Source: Pyrus communis (taxonomy: Eukaryota; Streptophyta; Magnoliopsida; Rosales; Rosaceae). From it: a stretch of 64,000 nucleotides of DNA. The notes under the pieces are model-generated. The model saw nothing but the letters and a program-made list of their open reading frames with translations, was not told where the DNA came from and searched no databases. The first letter of the stretch is position 1, and each line of letters opens with the position of its first letter. The stretch lies in contig NC_084817.1 of the NCBI RefSeq assembly GCF_963583255.1, positions 10,980,121 through 11,044,120 on the forward strand. Reading direction: 5' to 3'. Shown here piece after piece: positions 44,915 to 55,514 of this stretch. The position numbers were made by a program, and so were the translations under genes.

Positions 44915-46590
44915 TTCTAACACAACACGGTGACACGACACGAAAACGACATGAGAATAATAGGTTTCGGATCAACACGATAACTAATCGGGTCATTATT
45001 GGGTGATCCGTTAATAACGGGTTCTTAACGGGTATACACGTGGGTAACACGTGGGTAACCCGTTTCGATCCGTTAAGAAAAACATTATTTTGATAATTTT
45101 AAAGTTTAATTACTAAAAGATTTATTATAAAATACAATAGCCATATTAATATATACAATATATTCTATATTAAATATATAGTTTTGTATTATTATTCTAT
45201 ATAAGTTAAAAAAAAAAATTTAGTCATTATTTATTTTTATTATGAGAGTTCCTTATTATCATTACTACGATAAATTTTACTTAGCATGTTGTTATCCAAA
45301 ATTAAAATAAACTAATATAGTTTTTGTATAGGCAAGAACTAAGAAGATATACATACAAGTATGAAAAATGTAAAAGAATATATAAACACTTGTGATTCAT
45401 CATTATTCCTCCACGAGTTGATAATGGTTACACTTATATTATCGTTTAGATTTTTAAAATCCTCCAAACCCTCATGAATAATGTTTTTTATTTGAGGGAA
45501 AAATTAATAATAATTATTGTAGAAGTGTAAAAAATGTAAAAATAAAAAATAAAAAAAAAATACAATCACTCATAGTGACAAGCTTTACAATTTTCATGAA
45601 GGGGTCAGCTTCAAAATCCAACACTATAATCCATAAACCTTAAACTTATATTTAACCGTCGATTGTCATTTACGCTTTATTCATCTTACTGAATTTCATT
45701 TTTTTAATTTTCTTTTTTGAAAATATGACCATCTGGTGGATGTAAGAAGATGAATGATTTATGTCTTTGATATCACATTTTGATATTTATGGTTAACTGA
45801 AATACGAGTTGATGTCATACAGTTTGTAGAAACTTTATAAACATCAAACAATATTTTCACTAACCATAAAACTCTGAATATAATATCAACGATCCAAATG
45901 GTTCATCGTCCTGCATCCTCTAATAGATCATGTTTTAAAAAAAGAAAATCTGAAAAAACAAAATTTGATGAGAACAATGAAGCGTAAATGTAAACAACAA
46001 TCAACGGTTAAATTTTGATCTATGATTTATATGATTATAGTGGTGAATTTTGAAGTTAAGCTCTTCATGAAAGTTGTAAGGCTTGTCATTACGAGCGTTT
46101 ATATATATTTTTTCTATATTTTTACACTTCTACATTAATTAAAAAATTATTAAAGACTTTACTTAAATAACAGCCGTAAGATAAATGAGAGCAAATATGT
46201 ACCGTTGGATTCTATTTCACTTATATTATTAGAACTTTTTTGCATGAAAAAACCCCTTCTCTATTCCAATATTTTCCAATTTTACCATTTGATCAATTTG
46301 GGTAAGCGAAAATATACTTAAAAGAAAAATACGTTTTTATGTTTTGGATGTGACAATATGGTATGTATATACTTATTTAGTATTATGTTTTTCATTTGAT
46401 TATTTATTGGTTTAAAATATATTTTCCTTAACGGGTAACGGGTCGGATCATATTACCTATTAATATTATCGGGTCGGGTCATTTTACCCGTTTATTTTAA
46501 TGGGTGTTACACGACACGACCCATTAAGATATCGGGTATGACACAAAAATGACACGAACACGGAAAACACGACACAAATGGCAGGTCTAA
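44915..46590. repeat. repeat-rich block with mirrored GGGT/ACCC-type ends, element class unknown
   Basis: Left (44915-45075) and right (46430-46590) flanks carry related 'acgacacgaaaacgac', 'gggtcatt' and 'aacgggt' motifs, partly inverted, around AT-rich DNA containing a foldback element. It looks like a non-autonomous DNA transposon, but ends and target duplication could not be fixed. Confidence 0.4.
45515..46137. mobile_element. foldback element with about 300-bp inverted arms
   Basis: The left arm (from 'tgtagaagtgtaaaaa' at about 45518) and the reverse complement of the right arm (ending 'tttttacacttctaca' at about 46135) match through 'gtgacaagctttacaa', 'ttcatgaag', 'ttaaccgtcgattgt' and 'ttttcttttttgaaaa' blocks to a centre near 45820. 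It has no coding capacity. The superfamily is undetermined, with long-arm Mutator-like or foldback types most likely. Confidence 0.65.
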
Positions 46591-46751
46591 TCAAGATGAA
46601 ACAGATATGGTATTTTTTTTTTTTAGTACACATTTACATCACTCTTTCGTGAAGGAAACAAAAAAAATGTACATCACTAAAGTATTGACGAAATATGCTA
46701 AAAACGTATAGCTTAAAAAACCTAATCAAATTGAAAAATTGGACTTCAATC

Positions 46752-49127
46752 TTATGAGGCAGTGTATGAGGCACTTCTAGAGCCAAATTCAGTTGTTGGA
46801 GCAGAAGAAGATACTGATAAGTAAACCGCACTCGGCCTCGGCCTCGTATCCTGCAATTCGAATAGCTTCTCATTAGGATTCATAAGAATTTGCACCACCT
46901 TCCTCATCTTTGGTCTCATCATAGAATATGCGTGCAAGCATGCAAGCCCTACAATCAATGTCCTCTTCACTTGTTCCTCCTCAAAATTTCCGTCCAACGT
47001 TTGGTCCACACAATCAAGCAACGCATTTTTCGCATACGAATTCCAAACGTGTTCTACTAAACTGTAATCGTCCATGAACCCTTTTGATCTTCTCCCACAT
47101 ACTACTTCTAGTACCACCATTCCAAACCTGTATACATCTGACTCTGGAGTAGCTTTCGCAGATAACCCTAGTACTTCCGGGGCAATGTATGCGGGAGTTC
47201 CTGCCAAAGGGATTGTAATTGATGAGTCTTGGAACATTAGTCTAACTATCCTGAAATCGCCTAGATGAGCATTATTTGGTTTAATGTCTCTGTGCACCAC
47301 AGGGTTGCCACACTCTTCATGGAGGAGTAATGCTGATGTCAATCCTGTTAAGATCTTGTACCTTGTTCTCCAATCAAGGTATGATTTTCCAATGTATTGA
47401 TCGAGGCTTCTATTAGGCATGTATTCGTAGACCAGAAAACGATGGCTGTATTCGTGACACCAACCTTGTAGTTGCACTATGTTCTTGTGCCTTAGGCGCC
47501 CAATGGTACATATTTCTTCTAAGTACTCCCTTTCACCTGTTGTGGGTTTTGGCAAAAAAATTGTCTCAGTAAACAGAAATCGAAAGAAACTATTAGGAAA
47601 ATAATTGCAGTATCCAAACAAAAAAGTGTGACATTGGTTATATTCGTGTACCATATTGGTGTAACGTTTTGTGAATTATCGAACAATGCAAATAGAACAA
47701 ACCTTTTTTGGAGGCTGCTGAAATCTTCTTGACAGCAACAATTTTAGGAGAATGTGATGAGAGGATGCCTTTGTAAACAACTCCAAATGCACCTGCACCC
47801 AGCAGATTTTCCTTACTGAAGTTCTGAGTGGCAACTAAAAGCTGTTTGTAAGTGAACATTTCCGGAGCATTTGCAGCTGTTCTTGACTGGCTTTCTATGT
47901 CCTCTCCATCCCTATGATTTCTCTTTACAACTCTCAAAATCAAAGGGTAAGTGCAGGCCATCAAAATTGCCACACCCAAGAAAATAGGAAGATCAACGGC
48001 CCATATGTTCTTAATATTTTTGTGATGATCTTTCTCAGCAGGCCCTAAGGGTATTCCTTGCAATTCAACTGATGTGAAAACCCAATCAAGGACTTGATGG
48101 GTCTCTGGCAGGGTCCCAGTCGAGGCGGTGAAGCCAACATAAATTGTGAGCTTGGGACAATTTTGGACATGTCAATTGACTGGTTGAGGATGCTTATCAG
48201 TGCTGCTGGGTTCTCAGTGTACCCAGCAGAAATTTGGAGGATCTGACCCCGACCATCATAGGCAATTGTGAATCTGATGTCTCTTCCACTCTTGAGATCA
48301 ATTCCTGAGATGTTGAGACTCTTTGCCACAACTGGGTTCATTATGCTTCTTGTGTCAATCGCTATGTGATTACCATCTGGATCATCAAACTCGTTGTTCA
48401 TGAAAGTATCTAGATAGGTTCAGGTTCGAAACCTTCCGATAAGACAAAAGAAGAAAATCAATCATGAAATGTTTAGTAGTAAACCACATTATGTGACTTG
48501 CAATGAGTTTCATTAACAATTGACAAACTAATTTAACTAATAAATGTGGTTGTTCTAGCATTAATCTAAAAAGAAATTATGTGTGCCTTGCCAATCAAGA
48601 AATAAAACTTTAACAGGAAATATTAACTAACCTTGAGTTGATCTATCAAGGAGTCCAAGCAATGAGCCATAGCTATCAGGAGGAGAAGGACTAGTGTCCT
48701 GTGCAAAAATAAAAACCATTCCGTCTCTAGCTCCAGTTGTATTTGGAAAGGCAGAAATCCTAACAGTGAAGGTGGTGGAGATAAACACCGGCCAGGCGAG
48801 CACCGGGAGTTGATACAAAACCCTTCCAACCTTATACAATGGTGAAGAAGACGATGATGAACTACTTAAATTGTCTTGTTGTGACTCTGGTGTGAGGCTC
48901 AAATACCCATTACTTGCCGTCACTGAGCCCATGCATATTAGGTCACCATTGCTACAGTTTTGAGGAGTGAAGGTGGGGAACGAGAAAGTGGTACGTGTTT
49001 GATCGTTCATGGAGTGCACAGAGGCTTGGCTGCTGATGAGAAAGGTAGAGAAGAAGAGAAGAAAAAAAATATGGTTAACTGTAAATTGGAGGGAGCCATA
49101 GAGGCTTTGACTTAAAAATGTGTGCAT
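46752..49127 (-). pseudogene. L-type lectin receptor-like kinase, three exons, disrupted
   Basis: Exon 1 (48632-49127) encodes a signal-peptide-like hydrophobic start and the first half of a legume-lectin domain (TTFSFPTFTPQNC, VLYQLPVLAW, TGARDGMVFIFAQD, SLLGLLDRSTQ). Exon 2 (47703-48409) has the second half (NEFDDPDGNHIAIDTRSI), a membrane span (about 47960-48010) and the kinase start (GAGAFGVVYKG, VAVKKI). Exon 3 (46752-47536) carries the kinase lobe (RHKNIVQLQGWC, HRDIKPNN, GTPAYIAPEV, ESDVYRFGMVVLEVV). Splice joins with GT-AG borders keep frame. Defects: one base missing in a C-run at 48154-48156 shifts the frame before the membrane span. About seven residues are missing after KPN, and DFG reads DFR, removing the Mg-binding loop glycine. 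Intact family members bind ligands outside the cell and signal by phosphorylation. This one probably cannot. Confidence 0.88.
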
Positions 49128-49147
49128 GCTAATATCATATGTGCATA

Positions 49148-49155
49148 ATTATATA
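49148..49155 (-). promoter_or_regulatory. possible TATA box of the lectin-kinase gene
   Basis: TATATAAT on the minus strand about 20 bases before the ATG at 49127. The spacing is too short for a normal leader, so either a downstream ATG is used or this is chance. Confidence 0.25.
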
Positions 49156-49167
49156 GGAAAATAAAGT

Positions 49168-49340
49168 TGGATAAATTACATAATACCCCCTTATGTTTGA
49201 GGTCTATTACAACCACATACAACATCTTTAAAACATTTCACTTTCATACCTTACGTACTATTTTATTTCAAAATAAAACCTTCGTTAGATTTTCCATCCA
49301 TTAGTATGTTAAATGCTGACATGGCTGCCATATTTGTGCT
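49168..49340. repeat. fragment of a Mutator-like inverted end
   Basis: It resembles the left arm of the element at 54335 ('taaattacataa', 'tcataccttac', 'tgttaaatgctgacatgg'), but no matching right arm was found nearby. Probably half of a related element. Confidence 0.4.
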
Positions 49341-49650
49341 AATGTGGCTGCCATATGGCAAAAAAATAATTTTTATACATTAAAAATAATATAATATTAA
49401 CCCCATTAAAAAATAAAAATATAAAATAATAAAAATATAAAAAATATAAAAAAAATATAAAAAAAAAACCAGAAAAACCCAAACCTAGAAATCCTTCCCC
49501 ACAACCCCACATCCCACCCCCACCCCCTTACCCATCTCTTCCTTCCCGTCCGTCCATCCCCTCCACTCAAGCACCCCTCAGCGTGGGTCCCACCGCAATC
49601 CCTCTCTCTCTCTCTCCCCCTCCTTCTCTCTCCCTCCCTCTCTCTCTCTC

Positions 49651-49789
49651 GAGTCCGACAACTCCTTGGGGGGCCAACCACCCAACCCCTTCTCCTCGAC
49701 CCCCAAGCCCACCGCTTCCTCCGGCTCCATCGCCACTATTGCCTACCTCCAGAGCTTCTCCGTCGACTCTGACTTTTTCGACGACCTGG
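49651..49789 (+). pseudogene. GC-rich exon-like fragment, gene unknown
   Basis: After a CT microsatellite (about 49600-49650) comes an open, GC-rich 46-codon stretch. It reads ESDNSLGGQPPNPFSSTP, then ASSGSIATIAYLQSFSVDSD and FFDDL, and ends at a CTGG|GTAGG donor (GT 49790-49791). Composition is unlike the AT-rich surroundings. It could be the first coding exon of a gene captured beside the Mutator-like fragment at 49168-49340. I do not recognise the parent gene. Confidence 0.4.
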
Positions 49790-49791
49790 GT

Positions 49792-51274
49792 AGGACTCTG
49801 TACGGGTTTGGGGTTTAGGTTATTAGGGTTTCGGAGTGGGGATTTTGTAAATGGGTTGGTTGGTGGGTAGAATTAGGTATGGAAGTGCTTCAATGGGGAT
49901 GAACCGCAGGCTAAGCGGTGGATTTTGTAAATGAACAGATAGGATGTGAGGATCCCAGGATCCCTAAGATCCTCACAAAGAAAATTCGAAAAGAATGCTC
50001 ATCCGTTTTTTCAACCCATTTTTTATATTTTTTAATGTTAAAAGGATGTTACTAGCCTTTTTATTATTCCGACCTTCTTGTTTTACCTCTCAACTTTTAT
50101 GTGTCGCTTGATTTCATAATTATCTAATTGCTAACTCAGTATTTAAAAATCAATTATTCAAAAATTAACTAAAACAAAAATATTTAGTTGAACTCTTTGA
50201 TTAACATTTTCAAAATTTCGATGTTAAGTCAAAAACATCATTTGTATATTTATTGGATAACAATTAAGTGACTAAATGATTTTGAATCTAGGTAATGTTT
50301 TTGTAAAGATAATCGTTAAAAAGTGTCTAAAAAATTAACAGTTTGAACTATCATTTAATATAACAAAACAAGGATAATGAGTTGTATATTAAAAAGAGAA
50401 GGTTGCTAATAGTTCCATCTTTCAAATCCTCTTTGTATATGGTTTTGGTGGGTGCACATAGAGGTGACAAATTAATACATTGAGTTGTTAATAGGTATCT
50501 GTTAAAACATGTTAACTTAACATCACCATAATAGAGAGTTAAGTTGATAATAGTGACGAAGGTGTAAAATAAAATCAAACCAAATAGTTCTTAATAAATG
50601 TCTATTAACCACTCAATAGATTAATTGCCAATACAACATGATTTAGCTGTTACATTGAGTAAAATTTTGACCAATGAACAAACTTTTGAAAAGTAAAATT
50701 TTGACCAATGAACAAATTTTTGTCTTTATATAACTAGCAGAAAAAGACAGAAGTTTGTTCAAAAGTAGCTCCAAAAACTTTATCACCAAATAAAAGCAGT
50801 AAAAAAGCGGTAAATTGTAAGACCCCGCTGGTAATAGAAAACAAGCCAAATAATAAAAAGGTTTTATTCTATCTTTCATTTTACTTTCTTGAGTATTACT
50901 ACATTTATTATTTATTTGTATTATTTTTTAATAAAAGTTGGGGCCACCAAGATATATGGTTTTTATTTCTATTATAAAATAATAATAAAATGATTATACT
51001 AAGAATATAGCATTTTTGTTTTTTTTTCTTTCTGTCTTTTGGTTCTCTGATGGTGATCGTACTGTGCCCACCTGGTTTACATGCAAAAAAGTTGAAACGT
51101 GATAATCATGACTGTTAAAATACTTAGTTAACATGCAAAAATGTGTGAAAAAAGATGATCCAACTTAGCACATATAATTCATCACACTTGGTATACATAC
51201 AACCTTGACTTTTTATGTCCTTGCAATGTTGCGAGAGATGCCGGGGCCACGGGGGAGAGGGAGAAAAAGAGTGA
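49792..51274. other. intergenic, nothing recognised apart from small repeats
   Basis: AT-rich. A partial GGATCC-type MITE remnant lies near 49935-49998, and a two-copy tandem repeat of 'taaaattttgaccaatgaac' at about 50658-50720. Confidence 0.5.
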
Positions 51275-51284
51275 TTAAAATTAA

Positions 51285-51437
51285 GGGAGTTTTAACGAAA
51301 AGCTCGCGGTACTGTTCACTTTAACGAAAAACCATATTTTTACACTAAAAAGTCAATCCTGGTACTATTCACTTTACCCTTTATTTTGTCTTTATCATTA
51401 AAACTCAAAGTTTTCAAGCTCTTTTCATTAGTTTTCC
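51285..51437. mobile_element. short Mutator-like MITE
   Basis: 153 bp with imperfect inverted ends (GGGAGTTTTAACGAAAAGCTC, and the right end reversed GGAAAACTAATGAAAAGAGC). TTAAAATTAA flanks both sides (51275-51284 and 51438-51447), a 9-10 bp duplication. The interior has 'gtactgttcactttaacgaa', a sequence I associate with an abundant repeat in apple and its relatives. Confidence 0.75.
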
Positions 51438-51447
51438 TTAAAATTAA

Positions 51448-51950
51448 CACATAGATAAAGAGTACTTTAAGTGGTATTGCTATATCACATAGTTTGTTTA
51501 ACTGCTCAAAAGAAGGGCATTCAATAATGATGTTAAAATTTTGCTTGTGAATTGATAGATAGAAGGAATTTGATATATCATGTAGACTGAAGGCCAAAAG
51601 CTTATTTGTTGTTCGGTTTCAAAAGATAATATTTCTTTGAACCATTAATCATATCACACTTCTATAGTATGATAACGCGGTATAACTGTCCGTCAAAGGT
51701 TTTTCGTATGTATTAATGATTATCGTTAGATATAGTTGATATTTGATAAAGGGCAATATGCCATTTTATTTTTTATGCGTTGTTTTTGTACGCTGTATCA
51801 TATAGAAATTTGAGCGCTAAAATGCACACTATTAAATGAGAAATTCTTAATATCGTATGTCTTCGCTAGCATCACGTTATATAGAAAAAAAAATATATAG
51901 AGAAAGTAAATTTTGGCATTCCAATGAATGATATTAATTCTAATTCATAA
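51448..51950. other. intergenic, nothing recognised
   Basis: AT-rich sequence. The last 15 bases (51936-51950) are one side of the SINE target duplication. Confidence 0.5.
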
Positions 51951-52119
51951 TTTTTTTTTAAACAAACGATATTATCTACGCTAATTAAGAGGAGATGGTG
52001 AGTTTAGCCTCACAATGAGCTAGCAATAATGTGGTTCAAATTTGCATTTGGCGAGAATCGAACCTAAGACCTCTCACTTATAAGTGAAGAGAAATACTAC
52101 TCGGCCGTAGTAAAGTGTC
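51951..52119 (-). mobile_element. tRNA-derived SINE
   Basis: On the minus strand it has 'cggccgagtagtatttctct', 'cacttataagtgagagg', a clear RNA polymerase III B box (GGTTCGATTCTCGCC), and ends 'tatcgtttgttt' plus A-run. Flanking AATTCTAATTCATAA (51936-51950) and AATTCTAATCTATAA (52120-52134) are a 13/15 target duplication. SINEs are copied by LINE proteins. Confidence 0.85.
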
Positions 52120-52502
52120 AATTCTAATCTATAATTAAGCAAATAAAAAAAAAATGTCACACTAACAAATAAGAGACTATGAATATTAAAGTTAGAAGTT
52201 TAAGTCCTTAGTTTGTAATTTTTTGTTTTCTTCTTTCTTGACATCATTAGCATACAAGTTAATTAGATGTTTGTGAGGGTTCAAAATATACTACAATTCA
52301 GAACATAGTAGAACATGGGGAAGTAAAATCAGGAATTGCATAGACTAAATCTGAAAAACTTAACCCATAAACAAAGCATTTTATTTTCATCCTTATATGA
52401 CCTAAGTACAATGTCACAGCTCTCATGACAAAAAGATGCAAGAAAAACCAGTAAACTTAAACATCAGAAACTGTGGCGCTTTGTCCTTTGGGGTGATCAC
52501 CT

Positions 52503-53381
52503 CTACTCCCTTCGCTCATACTTCCTCGCCCAAATGTGTTTTCTGTTGATCCTGAACTTCGAAACTCGAGTCCCTCTCAGAACACGATCGACATAAACGA
52601 CAGTACTCAACACCAGTTTAGCATACAAAGGTTGTTTATTAGGAGGAACATTTGCCATTTGCACACGTTCCACACAGGTTTCAGATCCCAAAAGTTCCAT
52701 GAATAACTCCTTGACCTCATCCTGTGACACAGGGAAGCCTCTCGAAAATGTTAGGAACATAGTCCTATCATCCACTGACAGTTCAAGGAAAGGACTCCAA
52801 CCCCATATCCCTCCGGTAGGAACACCGTGATTGATGGAGCTGTTGGGGTTAACTATTTTCACGCTACCAAACAGCCGGTTAGGAAATAATGGGATTACAA
52901 AAGTATCCTCTGGACTAAAATGTACGTAGGAGCGCGGAAACAAAATCCGCTGCAAAATGTCAGTAAAAATTCTAGCACAGACATTGGTAACGAAATTTTT
53001 TACCCCACTGATTAATGTGTATCGGTTTATGCTGATGATTTGGAGTGAAATTTCCTTCCCCAGGAGCCTTTTAGTGAGGAGCAGGCTACCACAATTGGGT
53101 GCAGTTCGTGAAATGTTTCTAGGGCAATTGGTAGACTCTAAGCACTTCAAGCATTGGACAGCTTCATTAGCTAAACCATTGAGTACAGCGTTTGAAAGCC
53201 TCACCATCTTGTACATGAATTTGTTGTAGCCCTTCTCCTGGAGAAAGAGCCACAACGCCATAATCATCAAGGATTCTGCTAAGTCACGACAGAGAGCGAG
53301 TACCAATCGAGAAAAAATTTCTCGATTGGTGGTGTTGATAATGTGGAGCGCCTCTTGGCTAATTACTATGGAGGAGGACAT
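52503..53381 (-). CDS. plant protein of unknown role with RRM-like C-terminal region
   Basis: A single uninterrupted 292-codon frame, the only clearly intact protein gene here. Residues about 1-100 are helical (REIFSRLVLALCRDLAESLM, IMALWLFLQEKGY, LSNAVLNGLANEAVQCLKCL). The middle has ARIFTDILQRILFPRSYVHF and PTGGIWGWSPFLE. Residues about 205-265 (RTMFLTFSRGFPVSQDEVKE, LFMELLG, CVERVQM, LYAKLVL) have the beta-alpha-beta pattern of an RNA-recognition motif. The end is basic (FRINRKHIWARKYERRE). I recall uncharacterised plant proteins with this layout, but the function is not known to me. The ATG at 53381 is the first in frame and lies about 70 bases after a TATA box. RNA binding is inference. 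Confidence 0.8.
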   Translation of the reverse strand: MSSSIVISQEALHIINTTNREIFSRLVLALCRDLAESLMIMALWLFLQEKGYNKFMYKMVRLSNAVLNGLANEAVQCLKCLESTNCPRNISRTAPNCGSLLLTKRLLGKEISLQIISINRYTLISGVKNFVTNVCARIFTDILQRILFPRSYVHFSPEDTFVIPLFPNRLFGSVKIVNPNSSINHGVPTGGIWGWSPFLELSVDDRTMFLTFSRGFPVSQDEVKELFMELLGSETCVERVQMANVPPNKQPLYAKLVLSTVVYVDRVLRGTRVSKFRINRKHIWARKYERRE

Positions 53382-53446
53382 TTTGACTGTGAGGTGGTAC
53401 TAAGAGAAGAACTAAGAAAGTTGTGTGGTAAATGATTGGTACAAAG

Positions 53447-53460
53447 CTATATTATATAGG
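53447..53460 (-). promoter_or_regulatory. TATA box of the 52503-53381 gene
   Basis: CCTATATAATATAG on the minus strand, 66-79 bases before the start codon, which leaves a leader of about 35-45 bases. Confidence 0.5.
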
Positions 53461-54325
53461 AGAAAAAAGTGTGGGGGTCCTTCATGTCACATGACAGATG
53501 TCTCATTCACGTGACATTTACATACACTAAATAATTTAATTAAGAGATGTCATGTGTTTAAAATTGATAGTCATGTTAGGTAAGTTTTGTAACACCACGA
53601 AGCACACTATAATATTTCCTAATTTCAAAATTTTCGATTGGGATTATGCGTAGCAAGTTGTTCATAAGCACATGTAGATGCATGACAATTGTTCTTCGAG
53701 TGCAGAAGTTTATATAACCTCCCATATATGATGCTTTTTGTGGCATCCGTTCTTTAAACTCACAACAACTCCTATCACTTTGATTGGATTTCGTTCACGA
53801 CATCCATATCCGGTGTGATTAATGTATTTAAATCACCTTTGGAGATGACATGCCAAGTGAGAAGCGTTACTGTTGGATGTATAAAATGACAAAAATGTAC
53901 ACAGATTCATGTAAGAGATAAGTTGTTTTTCATATTTTTTATGAAAAAAAAATCTTAAATTTAAACTTGCGGCTTTGTTCAAGAACTAGTTACATTGACC
54001 CACCCAAAATGTTAAATTGACTCACCAAGTTTAAATGGAGACAAAGATGCTGTAGAATAGTGAATGATTCACGTTCAAACTAATAGTTTGCAACTCTATT
54101 TCAAGATAATCTTCCTAAAAATTGGGGTATTTAGATTTTCATCACTGGATAAAATTGTATTACATTAAAACCAAGTGTTATATTGAATTTCGATTGAGTG
54201 TTGCTACACACCACCACCACCCCCCCCCCCCCCAAAAAAAAAACACCCCAAAAAAAAAAAAAAAAAAAAAAAAAGCCCCTTCTCCCTCCTCACATTATAA
54301 TCTCACCCACCATAAAAAGTGAACA
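53461..54325. other. intergenic; poly(C)/poly(A) tract at 54220-54273
   Basis: No gene recognised. The C-run plus A-run at its end is low complexity and gives artefactual Pro/Lys ORFs. Confidence 0.5.
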
Positions 54326-54334
54326 AAAATTAAA

Positions 54335-55505
54335 GGGTAAATTACATAAAACTACCTCAACTATTGGGTCATTAACAGTTTCATACGTCGTCTTTAAAAA
54401 GTTCTAATGTCATACTTATCTTCGAATTTTGTTGCAATGTCATACCTTCCGTCAGTTGTCTGTCAATTCTTTTGTTAAATGCTGACCTAAAATAGAATTA
54501 TTTAAATATTTTTATAAAAAGAAGGTGGGACCCACCCACCTTCTTCCCTCCCACCCGTCTCCCCCTTCACTCCAAAACCCCCTCGGGCCCTTCTCTCTCG
54601 ATCTCTCCCCCTTCTTCATATCTCCTTCCCCTTCATCTTGCCCCCCCCCCCCCCCACCCCCGCAACCCAGAAAGGAAGAAGAAGGAAAAAAAAAAAAAAC
54701 CCCAAGTTTGTCTCCCCCCCCCCCCCCCGGGCGTACAACCCAGAAAGGAAGAAGAAAAAGAGAAAAAAGAACCCCAAGTTCGTCCCCCCCCCCCCCCCCA
54801 AAAAGCCCCTGCAACCCATAATATATATATATATATATAAAGCCCATCTTCATCTTCCCCGGACCTCGACCCCTCATTGCCTGCAACCTAGATCCCGTCT
54901 TCCACCGATTCCGTGGATGGAGAAATTGGGCACGTAGAAAATGGGGGGAATGAGTGTGGATTTAAGCAATGGGGTGTGTAGAGGAGGGAAGAGGGTGGGT
55001 GCGGAGGAGGAGGGAAGGGGAAGATGGGAGGGGGAAGAAAGGGGTGGGTTGTAGAGAGGGGGGGTCGGGGAAGATGAAGATGAAGATGGTTTTGTTTTTT
55101 TTTTTCTTCTTCTTCTTCTTCTTCTTCTTCTTTCTTTCTTTCTTTCTAGGTTGCAGGGGTGGGGTGAGGTGAGGTGAGGTGAGGTGGGGTGGGGGAGGGG
55201 GCGGGGGGCGGGGAAGACGAACTTGGTTTTTTATTTTAATAATAAATAACTTTTCTTTAATTAATTATTATTTTAATATTTAAAAAATATTAAATGGTTT
55301 TTTTTAGTTTTTAATAATATTTTATTACTTTTTTTAATATAAAGTGTGCCACGTCAGCATTTAACAAAGGAATTGACTGATAAATGACAGAAGGTATGAC
55401 ATTGCAATAAAATTCGAAGATAAGGTATGACATTAAAACTTTTTAAAGACGAGGTATGAAACTGTTAATGACCCAATAGTTGAGATAGTTTTATGTAATT
55501 TACCC
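54335..55505. mobile_element. Mutator-like non-autonomous element, 9-bp TSD
   Basis: Inverted ends starting GGGTAAATTACATAAAACTA match for about 150 bases on both sides. AAAATTAAA flanks exactly (54326-54334 and 55506-55514), the 9-bp duplication of Mutator-like elements. The centre is unusual: several poly(C) and poly(A) runs, GA-rich and CTT/TTTC repeats, and G-rich sequence near 55150-55220. ORFs here are Pro/Lys/Gly low complexity and not genes. Confidence 0.88.
55106..55147 (+). repeat. (CTT)n/(TTTC)n microsatellite
   Basis: About eight CTT units then about five TTTC units, followed by GGTGA repeats to 55190. Confidence 0.85.
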
Positions 55506-55514
55506 AAAATTAAA

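Noticed and set aside
49406..49681. Minus-strand Arg/Glu-rich ORF
   Set aside because: It is a translation of the CT microsatellite and AT-rich flank. The plus-strand exon-like frame is better supported.
54122..55172. Pro- and Lys-rich ORFs
   Set aside because: They come from C-runs, A-runs and CTT repeats in and beside the Mutator-like element.
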